Positions 15,162-23,844 of a stretch of 64,000 nucleotides of DNA are shown here, in pieces (within the stretch, counting starts at the first letter, position 1; each line of letters begins with the position of its first letter). The notes below the pieces were generated by a model that searched no databases, was not told the origin of the DNA, and saw only the letters and a program-made list of their open reading frames with translations. The translations under genes were made by a program, and so were the position numbers. Source of the stretch: Terribacillus sp. DMT04 (GTDB lineage Bacteria; Bacillota; Bacilli; Bacillales; Amphibacillaceae); NCBI RefSeq assembly GCF_019056395.1, contig NZ_CP077639.1:3226001-3290000 (forward strand). The letters are read 5' to 3'.

Positions 15162-16844
15162 TTATTGTGTTACTGTTCCCGCATCAGCTGGATGGACGCC
15201 ATGGCGATAGAAATCGGCATCAATCGGATCCAGCGGCTTACGGCCAAGGATAAGATCGGCTGCTTTTTCTGCCAGCATTAATACTGGTGCATGGATATTG
15301 CCGTTTGTAACATAAGGCATAGCCGATGCATCGACTACTCGAAGATTTTCAAGTCCGTGTACTTTCATCGTTTTCGGATCAACAACAGACATTGGATCTG
15401 AAGCAGGTCCCATTTTAGCTGTACAAGATGGATGAAGAGCTGTTTCTGCATCTTCTTTTACCCAATCTAAAATTTCTTCGTCTGTCTGAACAGAAGGACC
15501 TGGTGACAGTTCTGCTGCATTGTAACGCTTCATTGCTGGTTGAGACATAATCCTACGGGTCACTCGTATCGCTTCTACCCACTCTCGTCTGTCCTGTTCC
15601 GTAGAAAGATAATTGTAGACCATGCTTGGATACTCTTTTGGATCTTTTGAGCGGATTTTCAATGATCCTCGAGCATCAGAGTACATTGGCCCTACATGCA
15701 CTTGGAAACCGTGATCCGTTGGTGCTTTTTGGCCATCATACCGTACCGCCAATGGAAGGAAGTGATACATCAAATTCGGATAGTCAACATCTTCATTGGA
15801 ACGAACGAACCCCCCGCCTTCAAAATGGTTAGTCGCAGCCGGGCCTGTACGCCCAAGCAGCCATTGCAAACCAATCCAAGGCATGCGTGCTTTATTTAAA
15901 CTAGGCTGTTCGGATACAGGAAGCGGACATGCATGTTGGATATAGACTTCCAAGTGATCCTGAAGATTCTCTCCTACACCCGGAAGATGTGCTACTGGCT
16001 TAATACCAAGTGAGCGAAGATGTTCAGCATCTCCAACGCCTGACAGTTGAAGCAGCTGCGGCGTATTAATAGCACCGCCTGAGAGAATAACCTCGCCAGC
16101 TTTTACTTGATGTGTCTTTCCATTTCGCTCATATGTTAATCCTGTCGCTTTTTTACCGTCAAAATCAATATGCTTCACAAAAGCACGTGTTCTTACTGTT
16201 AAGTTTTCACGTTTCATTGCCGGATGCAGGTAAGCACGGGAAGCTGACAGGCGGCGTCCTTTGTATACATGTTTATCAAAGGGTCCAAATCCTTCCTGAC
16301 GAAAACCGTTTACATCAGGGGTTCTTGAATAACCGGCTTCTACACCTGCATTAAAGAATGCTTGGAATAGCGGATTCGTCGCTGGTCCGCGTTCTAATTT
16401 AATTGGTCCGTCATGGCCGCGAAGATTATCATTTGGTGATCCTAATGCGTTTTCTAAGCGTTTGAAATAAGGAAGACAATGCGCAAAGTTCCATGTTTCC
16501 ATCCCTTCATCCGCACCCCAGCGTTCATAGTCCATCGGATTTCCGCGCTGATAAATCATTCCGTTAATGGAACTTGAGCCGCCGAGCAGTTTTCCTCTTG
16601 CATGCTTAATTCGGCGTCCATTCATATATGGTTCAGGATCAGATTCGTATTTCCAATCATAAAGGCTTTTACCTGCTGGGAATGGCAATGCTGCCGGCAT
16701 TTGAATTAATAAATCCCATGCATAGTCACTGCGCCCTGCCTCTAAAACAAGTACACTTTTCGTCCCATCTTCACTTAAACGGCCGCCGAGTACAGAACCA
16801 GCACTCCCGCCTCCTACGATGACAATATCATATGTTTCACTCAT
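15162..16844 (-). CDS. betA: Choline dehydrogenase, GMC flavoprotein
   Basis: A 560-residue FAD enzyme of the glucose-methanol-choline oxidoreductase family. It oxidises choline to betaine aldehyde, the first step to the osmoprotectant glycine betaine. The FAD motif [13 protein letters not shown] is at 11-23, then the GMC signatures [12 protein letters not shown] and [16 protein letters not shown], and the C-terminal catalytic pair in HPSCTAKMG and [24 protein letters not shown] lies upstream of the ATG. It is 99 bases after the aldehyde dehydrogenase gene, probably on one transcript. In Bacillus subtilis this step uses GbsB, an unrelated alcohol dehydrogenase; here the BetA type stands beside GbsA and GbsR. 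Confidence 0.92.
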   Translation of the reverse strand: MSETYDIVIVGGGSAGSVLGGRLSEDGTKSVLVLEAGRSDYAWDLLIQMPAALPFPAGKSLYDWKYESDPEPYMNGRRIKHARGKLLGGSSSINGMIYQRGNPMDYERWGADEGMETWNFAHCLPYFKRLENALGSPNDNLRGHDGPIKLERGPATNPLFQAFFNAGVEAGYSRTPDVNGFRQEGFGPFDKHVYKGRRLSASRAYLHPAMKRENLTVRTRAFVKHIDFDGKKATGLTYERNGKTHQVKAGEVILSGGAINTPQLLQLSGVGDAEHLRSLGIKPVAHLPGVGENLQDHLEVYIQHACPLPVSEQPSLNKARMPWIGLQWLLGRTGPAATNHFEGGGFVRSNEDVDYPNLMYHFLPLAVRYDGQKAPTDHGFQVHVGPMYSDARGSLKIRSKDPKEYPSMVYNYLSTEQDRREWVEAIRVTRRIMSQPAMKRYNAAELSPGPSVQTDEEILDWVKEDAETALHPSCTAKMGPASDPMSVVDPKTMKVHGLENLRVVDASAMPYVTNGNIHAPVLMLAEKAADLILGRKPLDPIDADFYRHGVHPADAGTVTQ

Positions 16845-16943
16845 ATACTGTTCCTCCTTGAAAGTTGGAATTGGAAGGAAGGAATATACCCTTCTTCATT
16901 TATTTAATCTAGTTAGCAGTTATGTTTTTTTAAGATAATCACT

Positions 16944-18416
16944 TTAGAACCAATTAATAGATTCAGGCTTAAGATTTTGGAAGATATGCTTTGTTTCTGT
17001 ATATTCTTCCATTCCTAGTCTGCCTAGCTCGCGTCCAATACCAGACTGCTTAAATCCGCCCCATGGAGCATGCGGAAAATACAGGTTGAAATCATTAATC
17101 CAAACAGTTCCCATGCGCATTTTCGCTACACAGCGCTCGGCTTTGGCAATATCATTGGTCCAAACACCGCCAGCAAGTCCGTAAATGGAGTCATTAGAAA
17201 GCTTTATCGCTTCCTCTTCTGTTGTGAACTTTTCAACCGTGATAATTGGACCAAAAGCTTCATCTTGCACAATGCGCATGTCTGTTGTGCAGTCTGTAAA
17301 AATAGTAGGCAGGTAGAAGAATCCTTTTTGCAGTTCCGGATCTTCTGGACGTTTGCCGCCAACCGCTAAGGTAGCTCCTTCTTCCATCCCTGTTTCTACA
17401 TATTTCTCTACTTTCGCAAGATGTTCTGCTGAAATAAGCGGTCCCATTTGCGTATCTTCGTCAAAACCGTTTCCAAGCTTGAATTTCTTCACTCGCTCCA
17501 CGAGTGCGTTCACAAACTTATCGTGTATGCTTTCTTCGACAATCAATCTGGTACCAGCAGAACAAATCTGTCCTGCGTGGAAAAACACACCGTTTAATGC
17601 TTGATCAACAGCTACTTCAAAATCTGCATCAGCAAATATAATATTCGGATTTTTTCCGCCAAGCTCTAGTGCAAGCTTTTTCACGTTCACGCTTGCTGCT
17701 TGCATGATTTTCTTTCCGGTCGCAATGCCGCCTGTAAATGAGATAAGGTCTACATCTGTATTATTAGAAAGCTCTGCTCCAACTGTATCGCCAGCTCCAA
17801 GAACTAGATTTGCAACACCAGCAGGTACGCCTGCCTCTTCCATTAGTTCAAACACTTTTATCGTAGTCAGCGGTGTAATTTCACTTGGCTTCATGATTAG
17901 TGCATTTCCTGTCGCAAGTGCCGGAGCAAGTTTCCAAGATGCTTGCAGCAATGGATAATTCCAAGGTGTAATTTGACCGCAAACGCCAACAGGTTCATGC
18001 ACTACTTTACTAATAGCGTTTGGTACTGGGGAATTTATTAATTCTCCGCCATCTTTATCAGCAAGTTCACCATAGTAGCGAAATACACCCGCGATGTCAT
18101 CCATGTCTCCGCGGCTTTCATCCATTGTTTTTCCTGTATCCAATGATTCAAGATAAGCAAGCTCTTCTTTGTCTCTTTCAATTAAATCAGCTATCTTCTT
18201 TACCATAGTTCCTCGCTCAATCGCAGGAAGTGATGACCATTCTCCTTTATCAAATGCTTCTCTTGCTGCCGTGATGGCTGCCTTCGTATCTGCTTCATCA
18301 CCTTCTGGAACAGTGGCGATGATTTCTTGGTTAAATGGATTTATAATCTCACGAGTGTTTCCGGAGATCGCATTCACCCATTCACCATTTATGTATTGCT
18401 GCAGTTTTAGATTCAT
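16944..18416 (-). CDS. gbsA: Betaine aldehyde dehydrogenase
   Basis: A 490-residue NAD(P)-dependent aldehyde dehydrogenase that converts betaine aldehyde to glycine betaine. The start at 18416 is taken because TTGGAG precedes it; an alternative TTG lies seven codons upstream. Conserved residues are Asn153 (PWNYP), Lys176 (KPSE), Glu251 (LELGGK) and the catalytic Cys285 (GQICSAG). Family-specific sequence such as GGELINSP and the end EYTETKHIFQNL fits BetB/GbsA. It is first in an operon with betA, from a good minus-strand promoter at 18477-18505. The divergent gbsR gene is probably its repressor. Confidence 0.93.
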   Translation of the reverse strand: MNLKLQQYINGEWVNAISGNTREIINPFNQEIIATVPEGDEADTKAAITAAREAFDKGEWSSLPAIERGTMVKKIADLIERDKEELAYLESLDTGKTMDESRGDMDDIAGVFRYYGELADKDGGELINSPVPNAISKVVHEPVGVCGQITPWNYPLLQASWKLAPALATGNALIMKPSEITPLTTIKVFELMEEAGVPAGVANLVLGAGDTVGAELSNNTDVDLISFTGGIATGKKIMQAASVNVKKLALELGGKNPNIIFADADFEVAVDQALNGVFFHAGQICSAGTRLIVEESIHDKFVNALVERVKKFKLGNGFDEDTQMGPLISAEHLAKVEKYVETGMEEGATLAVGGKRPEDPELQKGFFYLPTIFTDCTTDMRIVQDEAFGPIITVEKFTTEEEAIKLSNDSIYGLAGGVWTNDIAKAERCVAKMRMGTVWINDFNLYFPHAPWGGFKQSGIGRELGRLGMEEYTETKHIFQNLKPESINWF

Positions 18417-18451
18417 ATGTATCAACTCCAATTTCAAAGAGTGTTAATTTT

Positions 18452-18469
18452 GTTAAGAATTTATTTAAC
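18452..18469 (-). promoter_or_regulatory. Candidate GbsR operator in the gbsA leader
   Basis: GTTAA-GAATTTAT-TTAAC, an inverted repeat with 5-base arms, lies just downstream of the gbsA start of transcription. A close copy occurs at 19355-19372 before the betaine-binding protein gene. Confidence 0.45.
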
Positions 18470-18476
18470 GTTTTAA

Positions 18477-18505
18477 ACAATACCATGTCTTTCTAGGGCT
18501 GTCAA
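18477..18505 (-). promoter_or_regulatory. Promoter of gbsA-betA
   Basis: On the minus strand: TTGACA (18505-18500), 17-base spacer, TATTGT (18482-18477). The leader to the ATG is about 55 bases. Confidence 0.7.
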
Positions 18506-18601
18506 AGCCATTTGAAAGATTAAAAAGAATTACAATTGATGCAGATCGTTAGGATTTATGGGATTACGATTGTTTTCACCTGAGAAAATGACTGCCTCGA
18601 T

Positions 18602-18629
18602 TTGACATTTCATCTGAGTACGTTAACAT
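18602..18629 (+). promoter_or_regulatory. Probable promoter of gbsR
   Basis: TTGACA at 18602-18607, 16-base spacer, TAACAT at 18624-18629, about 67 bases before the gbsR start codon. Confidence 0.5.
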
Positions 18630-18696
18630 ATAGTCCGTAAATAACATTTGAAATATATTTAATGGGATTTACTTTATATATTGAAGGAGCGACCTT

Positions 18697-19248
18697 ATGA
18701 GTGAATCTACTGAAGGATCTAACAGCAGACTAGAACAGGCGAAAGATAAAGTCATCGGCACCATTGCAGAGACGATGGATTTGTATGGGGTTACACCAGC
18801 TACAGCCAATTTATATGCGATGATGTACTTTAAAGATCAGATGACGCTTGATGAAATGCGTACCGAACTCGAGATGAGCAAGCCGAGTATGAGTACTAGT
18901 GTACGCAGGCTTCAAGAGATAAAGATGGTAAAAAGAACTTTTACACGCGGCTCCAGGAAACATACTTATATAGCGGAGAAAAATTTCTTCCGTTCCTTTA
19001 TGGGCTTTTATTGTCAGATGTGGGAACGAGAAGTCAAAATGAATATGGAAGCTATTGAGGAATCTCAAAAAGATTTTATCGATATTATAAAAGACGCTGC
19101 CAACACACCAGAAGTTGCAGCTGAAGCACAGCAATACTATGATCAATTAGAAGAATCGAAGACGTACTACCATTGGCTGGACGATTTAGTAGCAAGTATA
19201 AGAAGCGGAAAGATATTTGAATTCTTACCGAAAGACCAGCCAGATTAA
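18697..19248 (+). CDS. gbsR: Choline-responsive repressor GbsR
   Basis: A 183-residue MarR-like regulator, closely like GbsR of Bacillus, which represses choline import and oxidation genes until choline binds. The winged helix covers about residues 25-95, with LDEMRTELEMSKPSMSTSVRRL as the DNA-reading part (quoted here only to locate it at residues 49-70). Aromatic residues in HYWLDDL-like sequence near the C terminus (YYHWLDDLV) may form the choline pocket. AAGGAG precedes the ATG. It is divergent from gbsA-betA and upstream of a betaine-binding protein gene, the expected control position. Confidence 0.93.
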   Translation: MSESTEGSNSRLEQAKDKVIGTIAETMDLYGVTPATANLYAMMYFKDQMTLDEMRTELEMSKPSMSTSVRRLQEIKMVKRTFTRGSRKHTYIAEKNFFRSFMGFYCQMWEREVKMNMEAIEESQKDFIDIIKDAANTPEVAAEAQQYYDQLEESKTYYHWLDDLVASIRSGKIFEFLPKDQPD

Positions 19249-19354
19249 ATGGCCAGAAGTGATAAGGTGGTCTATAGAAAGCAACTGCTATAGACTGCCC
19301 AATCAAATAAATATCTCAGTTTTCTGCAGAAAGATACTATTACTTTGTATTTTC

Positions 19355-19372
19355 GTTAAAAATTTTCTTAAT
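19355..19372 (+). promoter_or_regulatory. Candidate second GbsR operator
   Basis: GTTAA-AAATTTTC-TTAAT, matching the arms, spacing and AATTT core of the motif at 18452-18469. It lies 60 bases before the start codon of the betaine-binding lipoprotein. Confidence 0.4.
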
Positions 19373-19431
19373 ATATTTAATTTAGGATGTATTTTCATTA
19401 CTATACAAATAGATAAAGGGAGTTTTATTAC

Positions 19432-20301
19432 ATGAACAAATGGAGAAAACCACTTAGTCTTATTGCAGCAATTTTAATGGTCGCAGCACTGGCAGCATGC
19501 GGAAACAACAGCAGTGCTGATGCAGACTCAGGAGAAATAACGATTGGCCAAGTTAACTGGGCTGAAAATGTTGCTATCACAAATATGTGGAAAGTAATTT
19601 TAGAAGACGAAGGCTATGACGTAAAGCTAAACAACTTGAATATGGGTGTGACGATGAAGGCGTTAAAAGGCGGCGACTTAGATGCTAGTTTAGAGATATG
19701 GCTGCCAGTACAGGATGCTAATTATTTGAAGCAATATAAGGATTCCGTTAACTTCTCGGATGCTACTTGGTATGACAATGCGAAAGTTGGACTTGTTGTC
19801 CCTTCCTACGTAGAGAATGTTAATAGTATAGAAGACTTAAACGACCATAAAGAACTTTTCAATGGCAAAATAGTTGGTTTTGACCCAGGTGCAGGTACAA
19901 TGGAAGTCACAGAACAACTGCTGAAGGATTATGACCTGAATTACGAACTGCTAAAAAGTTCAGAATCTGCGATGTTAGCTGAAATTAGGAAAGCAGTAAA
20001 AGATAAAGAACCAATAGTAGCACCACTTTGGAGCCCGCACTGGATTTTCTCAAAATATGATCTGAAATTTTTGGAGGATCCGCAAAATACATATGGCGGT
20101 GTTGAAAAAATTCACCATGCCACAAGACAAGGATTTGAAGAAGATTACCCTCAAGTAAGCCAGTGGTTTAAGAATTGGAAGATGAATGATCAGCAAATTG
20201 GTGAGCTGATTGAATATGTAGAAGGTGCTAATACACCTATTGAAGGCGCTGAAAAATGGGTGGAAGAAAATCAGGATTTGGTTAACGAATGGGTAAAATA
20301 A
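19432..20301 (+). CDS. Glycine betaine ABC transporter substrate-binding lipoprotein (OpuAC-like)
   Basis: A 289-residue lipoprotein: the signal peptide ends in the lipobox LAAC with Cys23. The mature part is an OpuAC/ProX-type binding domain for glycine betaine or related compounds, with Trp residues in GQVNWAENVA, EIWLPVQD and LWSPHW that fit an aromatic cage for the trimethylammonium head. It stands alone: no opuAA ATPase or opuAB permease gene adjoins, and a strong terminator follows. It probably serves a transporter encoded elsewhere, or acts as an extra receptor. AAAGGGAG is upstream of the ATG. Confidence 0.9.
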   Translation: MNKWRKPLSLIAAILMVAALAACGNNSSADADSGEITIGQVNWAENVAITNMWKVILEDEGYDVKLNNLNMGVTMKALKGGDLDASLEIWLPVQDANYLKQYKDSVNFSDATWYDNAKVGLVVPSYVENVNSIEDLNDHKELFNGKIVGFDPGAGTMEVTEQLLKDYDLNYELLKSSESAMLAEIRKAVKDKEPIVAPLWSPHWIFSKYDLKFLEDPQNTYGGVEKIHHATRQGFEEDYPQVSQWFKNWKMNDQQIGELIEYVEGANTPIEGAEKWVEENQDLVNEWVK

Positions 20302-20316
20302 AAGCCATTTGTTATA

Positions 20317-20363
20317 AAGAAGTTGGTCTCCTTTATTATAGGGAGCCAGCTTCTTTTTCTTTT
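20317..20363 (+). terminator. Intrinsic terminator
   Basis: AAGAAGTTGGTCTCC (20317-20331) pairs with GGGAGCCAGCTTCTT (20341-20355), then a T-rich run. Confidence 0.85.
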
Positions 20364-20435
20364 CTTGAGAAAATTAGATGAGAAGATTTGAGAAATTAGT
20401 TATGTACATAGAAGTTTCACATTATTTAATCACCA

Positions 20436-20466
20436 TTGATTGTAATCGTTATCATTTTCTTATACT
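20436..20466 (+). promoter_or_regulatory. Possible licT promoter with Fur-like palindrome
   Basis: TTGATT and TATACT are 19 bases apart, which is long. Between them TTGTAATCGTTATCA (20440-20454) matches 11 of 14 informative bases of a Fur box, or loosely a Zur/PerR site. Weak evidence. Confidence 0.25.
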
Positions 20467-20510
20467 ATAGACCTAGATAGTTTAACCCTCATAAGAAATA
20501 GGTGATCCTG

Positions 20511-21356
20511 ATGCAGATCAAGCAAGTGCTGAATAACAACGTCATCACCGTCTTGGATGAACAGGACCAAGAACTGGTTATCATGGGACGGGGCATTGCC
20601 TTTGGTCGCAAAGCTGGCGACGAAGTAGATAAATCACGGATTGAGAAAACGTTTAAGCTGGACGATAAAGAAATGAATAAACGGTTATTGGAATTATTAG
20701 CGGAAATTCCTCTATCATTTGTAGAAGTATCCGAAGAGATCATCCAATATGCCAAAAAGCACACAAATAAAAAAATACATGACAATATCTATGTTAGTCT
20801 GACAGATCATATTTATTATGCTGTGGAAAGATTTCAGCAGGGTATAGATATTAAAAACGCACTGCTTTGGGAGACAAAACGGTTTTATCCGGAAGAATAT
20901 CGGATTGGCCAGCACGCCTTGTCCATCATCGCAGAGAAGGTCGGTATTATTCTGCCAGAGGACGAAGCTGGCTTTATCGCCTTGCACATCGTTAATGCGC
21001 AAATGAACGAAGATATGCCCGTAATGATTAATATTACAAAGTTTATTCAGGATGTGCTTCATATTGTGAAGTTCCACTTTGGTATTGAGTATGAAGAAGA
21101 ATCATTGGCTTATTACCGTTTTGTCACACACCTAAAATTCTTTGCCCAGCGAATTCTAAATCACCGCACACAGAAAGAAGACGATAATAGTCTCTTTGAA
21201 ATGGTGAAAACTAACTACAGCAGGGCTTATGCATGTGCCCAGAAAGTACAGTCTTATATTCAAAAGATGTACCACGAGCAGCTTACGAATGAGGATATGC
21301 TTTACCTGACAATCCATATCCACCGGATTGTCCAGAAAAAAGAAGAAAAGAAATAG
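20511..21356 (+). CDS. licT: Transcription antiterminator LicT
   Basis: A 281-residue BglG/SacY-family RNA-binding antiterminator. Residues 1-55 are the CAT domain that binds RAT RNA hairpins, followed by two PTS regulation domains. With the ATG at 20511 the four phosphorylated histidines fall at 100, 159, 207 and 269, exactly the LicT positions, which settles the start (AGGTGAT upstream). In LicT, phosphorylation by HPr activates and by the beta-glucoside EII inactivates. No bglP- or beta-glucanase-like target and no RAT site is adjacent, so it acts in trans on a locus outside the window. Confidence 0.9.
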   Translation: MQIKQVLNNNVITVLDEQDQELVIMGRGIAFGRKAGDEVDKSRIEKTFKLDDKEMNKRLLELLAEIPLSFVEVSEEIIQYAKKHTNKKIHDNIYVSLTDHIYYAVERFQQGIDIKNALLWETKRFYPEEYRIGQHALSIIAEKVGIILPEDEAGFIALHIVNAQMNEDMPVMINITKFIQDVLHIVKFHFGIEYEEESLAYYRFVTHLKFFAQRILNHRTQKEDDNSLFEMVKTNYSRAYACAQKVQSYIQKMYHEQLTNEDMLYLTIHIHRIVQKKEEKK

Positions 21357-21391
21357 AGCCTGCCGTCACCGGCTGGCTCTATTGCTTTTTT
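21355..21391 (+). terminator. Intrinsic terminator between licT and nrdF
   Basis: AGAGCC (21355-21360) pairs with GGCTCT (21375-21380) with an inner GCCG/CGGC stem, then T7. Overlaps both stop codons of the convergent genes. Confidence 0.75.
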
Positions 21392-22427
21392 ACAGATCAT
21401 CAAATCCGTTTAAGTCGCTTGTCTTCGTATACTGACGGGATTTTTGTTCGAAGAAGTCTGATTTTGTCCCGTTGAAGTTATCTGTATACGCACGGATCCA
21501 CTTCATCGGATTCTTCTCATAGCCTTCATAAATTTCACTTAGTCCGAGCATGCGAAGCATTTTATTCGCACGATACTTCACGTAGCCTTCCATGTCATCT
21601 AAGTCGATGCCATCAATACCAGCTAGTACGTAGCGGCTCCATTTTGTCTCTTGCTCGACAGAATGACGGAATTCTTTATATACCCACTCGATGAACTGCT
21701 CGTTATTGTATTCTGGATTCTCCGCTAACGTCGCACGGAACAATTCACTAATAAAGCGGCCATGATGCAGCTCGTCCCGGTTGATATACGAGATCATCGT
21801 CGATGTACCGACCATTTTTTGATTTCGTGCTAAATTGTAAAAAAATGCAAAACCGCTGTAGAAGAATAGACCTTCTAATAACGCGGAATATACCATGGCC
21901 TTCAGCACAGTCTCAATTGTCGGGTTTTCAGCAAATTCGTTATACACTGTAGCAATGCGCTTATTGCGCTCCAGCAGTACTTCATCTGTACGTCCTTCAT
22001 TAAAGGAAGCAATTTGATTATCGTAATTCGTAACCGATGCTAGTACATACGTATAGCTATGGTTATGCTCGCTCTCCTGGTCAGCTATTGTTGCCAAAAT
22101 CGATTTGACACTTGGATCTGTCGAATAGGCAGCGACTTTGGAGGCGATATCCGTTTGCGGACCATCTAATGTCGCAAGCAAACCGATAATTTTCAAAAAT
22201 GCTGTTCGTTCTTCATCTGATAGACTCGCGAATTGCTTCGTGTCGGCCACCATATTTACTTCATTTGCAGTCCAAAATAGACCGCGAATTGTTTTACGCA
22301 AGTCATAAAAATGCGGGTAAGCCACGTTATCCCAATGCAGGATACCGCTCGCTTCGCCATTGAATAATGCAGTTGCTTTATTTGGATGCTTCGGTTCAAG
22401 TACCGTTGCTTTCATCAATTTAGCCAT
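21390..22427 (-). CDS. nrdF: Class I ribonucleotide reductase small (beta) subunit
   Basis: A 345-residue ferritin-like radical subunit that supplies the tyrosyl radical for reducing ribonucleotides. The start at 22427 is chosen for GAGGAG seven bases upstream. All expected metal ligands are seen: Asp88, Glu118, His121, Glu185, Glu219, His222, with the radical Tyr125 (HNHSYTY). It is the Firmicute type ending SRQYTKTSDLNGFDDL. It overlaps nrdI by 13 bases, which points to a dimanganese cofactor activated by NrdI. The large subunit gene nrdE/nrdA is missing from this locus, where it would usually sit between nrdI and nrdF. Confidence 0.92.
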   Translation of the reverse strand: MAKLMKATVLEPKHPNKATALFNGEASGILHWDNVAYPHFYDLRKTIRGLFWTANEVNMVADTKQFASLSDEERTAFLKIIGLLATLDGPQTDIASKVAAYSTDPSVKSILATIADQESEHNHSYTYVLASVTNYDNQIASFNEGRTDEVLLERNKRIATVYNEFAENPTIETVLKAMVYSALLEGLFFYSGFAFFYNLARNQKMVGTSTMISYINRDELHHGRFISELFRATLAENPEYNNEQFIEWVYKEFRHSVEQETKWSRYVLAGIDGIDLDDMEGYVKYRANKMLRMLGLSEIYEGYEKNPMKWIRAYTDNFNGTKSDFFEQKSRQYTKTSDLNGFDDL

Positions 22428-22864
22428 TCTACTACTCCTCTCGTCCATTCCACTACTTCTTGTTCTTGTGATCCTCTTGGTGACTGCTCAATCTTGAGCG
22501 GTGCAAGCGGCGAATGATAAAATTTCACCAGCTTGTCCGCTGCCATACAAAACATATCCTCGCCGCCAAACTGGGTATCACCTGTGCCGAACACAAATAC
22601 TTGCTCCGGCTTATATCCGACATCCGCCACAAAATCCTTCACAGCAAACGGCGTATCTCCTGAACCCCATGTATACGTTCCAATTAGCATCGCATCATAA
22701 TCCGGCACATGCGGAAATGGCTCACTGCCGCTTACACAGTAAAGCGTAACGTCGTGTTCCATATGTGACAGTTCTTTCGCAATCAGCTCTGCAACTTCTT
22801 CGGTGTTGCCGCTGACAGAAGCATAGGCGATGAGAAAGGTTTTTGTTTGGATAGGCTTCGGCAT
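22415..22864 (-). CDS. nrdI: NrdI flavodoxin-like protein
   Basis: A 149-residue flavodoxin-fold protein that generates the oxidant for assembling the manganese-tyrosyl radical cofactor in NrdF. FMN-binding loops are visible: YASVSGNTEEVAELI near the N terminus, GTYTWGSGDTPF in the middle, and FGTGDTQFGGEDMFC, characteristic of this family. The start at 22864 (MPKPIQ) fits AAGGA upstream; an earlier ATG at 22891 lacks a site. It is the first gene of an nrdI-nrdF pair with overlapping ends. Confidence 0.88.
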   Translation of the reverse strand: MPKPIQTKTFLIAYASVSGNTEEVAELIAKELSHMEHDVTLYCVSGSEPFPHVPDYDAMLIGTYTWGSGDTPFAVKDFVADVGYKPEQVFVFGTGDTQFGGEDMFCMAADKLVKFYHSPLAPLKIEQSPRGSQEQEVVEWTRGVVEWLN

Positions 22865-22987
22865 TGTAGAGATTCCTTTTTCAGAATGCACTTGTAATCA
22901 GTCCAATCTGTTCATCATTTTAACATAAGGGCTTATTTTTAACATAATCCGTTTTAAAACTACATTCCCCCTATAATAGCAGAGAAA

Positions 22988-23028
22988 CCTATATATAGAT
23001 ACAGGTAATATTACATTATATATATGTA
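22988..23028 (-). promoter_or_regulatory. Possible pair of NrdR-like boxes upstream of nrdI
   Basis: Two AT-rich imperfect palindromes, CCTATATATAGATACAGG (22988-23005) and TACATTATATATATGTA (23012-23028), lie 120-160 bases before nrdI. NrdR boxes are similar AT-rich palindromes in tandem. The centre spacing (about 23.5 bases) is not ideal and the sequence is low in complexity. Confidence 0.3.
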
Positions 23029-23095
23029 GTATTATTCTGTTAATTTTCTTTTAGCCACACACAACTAATAAAATAAGCCAACAATCGCCGTCGGC

Positions 23096-23302
23096 TTATT
23101 TCTCGCTCATTTTCTTTAGTTCCCATTTAACCAAAATTACCATTAAATCGAAAAGCATGTAAATACTGCAGAACAGCAGAGGGAAACCTATATTTATGAT
23201 TTCTTTCTGCATTAGATTCTCGTATAGCCAAAACATAAAAAATGCCGTACCAAGTAAACAGTAGCGTTTCAGCAAGTAACGGTGATTTTTCACGTTTCCC
23301 AC
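23096..23302 (-). CDS. Small membrane protein in operon with Nudix gene
   Basis: A 68-residue protein with a basic N terminus (KNHRYLLKR), a hydrophobic segment CLLGTAFFMFWLY and a second, GFPLLFCSIYMLFDLMVILV, then the charged tail KWELKKMSEK. It starts at GTG 23302, one base after the Nudix stop, so translation is probably coupled; a second in-frame GTG at 23293 is an alternative start. I do not recognise the family. Confidence 0.6.
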   Translation of the reverse strand: MGNVKNHRYLLKRYCLLGTAFFMFWLYENLMQKEIINIGFPLLFCSIYMLFDLMVILVKWELKKMSEK

Positions 23303-23303
23303 T

Positions 23304-23723
23304 CTATAAAAGACCTTCGTCTATATATGGAATACCCGCACCAATAATACAGAGAATTCCACCTGGATAATAGGTCATTACACGATCAACTTCTTCATAG
23401 GACATCCACTTGGCTTCAGCTATCTTATCCGCATCTTGAATTTTAATTTCATTACTAATTTGCTCTGCACGGAATGTCACAAAGACAGCGTGCTCGTTAT
23501 TGGCTAACATCTTAGCTTCATTGACTGCCAAGATTGTTGTTACTTGGATGTCTAGCCCGGTCTCTTCCTTCGCTTCCCTGACAGCAGCTTCTGCAAGTGA
23601 TTCACCTGTTTCCACCAAACCACCAGGCAACGTCCAGCTGCCGTTCTTCTTATTAGATACCATAAGAATTTGTTTTGTTTCTTCATTATGAATCAGTGCA
23701 TAAGCTACACGAACTTCTTTCAT
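23304..23723 (-). CDS. Nudix hydrolase
   Basis: A 139-residue pyrophosphohydrolase acting on nucleoside diphosphate derivatives. The complete Nudix box G-x5-E-x7-REAKEETGL is seen ([20 protein letters not shown] and on). The start at 23723 (MKEVRV) is chosen because CAGGAGG lies six bases upstream; the frame is open further up. The strand pattern [13 protein letters not shown] before the box is that of the MutT/8-oxo-dGTPase-like and ADP-sugar groups, but the substrate cannot be given. A small membrane protein is encoded directly downstream. Confidence 0.9.
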   Translation of the reverse strand: MKEVRVAYALIHNEETKQILMVSNKKNGSWTLPGGLVETGESLAEAAVREAKEETGLDIQVTTILAVNEAKMLANNEHAVFVTFRAEQISNEIKIQDADKIAEAKWMSYEEVDRVMTYYPGGILCIIGAGIPYIDEGLL

Positions 23724-23844
23724 ACTCATCCTCCTGCCGATCACTTTAAACCATTATATACCAATTGCATCTACATGTATTGACCCGAAAGATAATTATC
23801 TATATAGTTTAGTTTAGTTAACTTAATTATTAGAGGTGTGTTCT

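Noticed and set aside
22988-23028. Firm call of NrdR regulation of nrdI-nrdF
   Set aside because: The palindromes are simple AT alternations with non-ideal spacing; kept only as a low-confidence feature.
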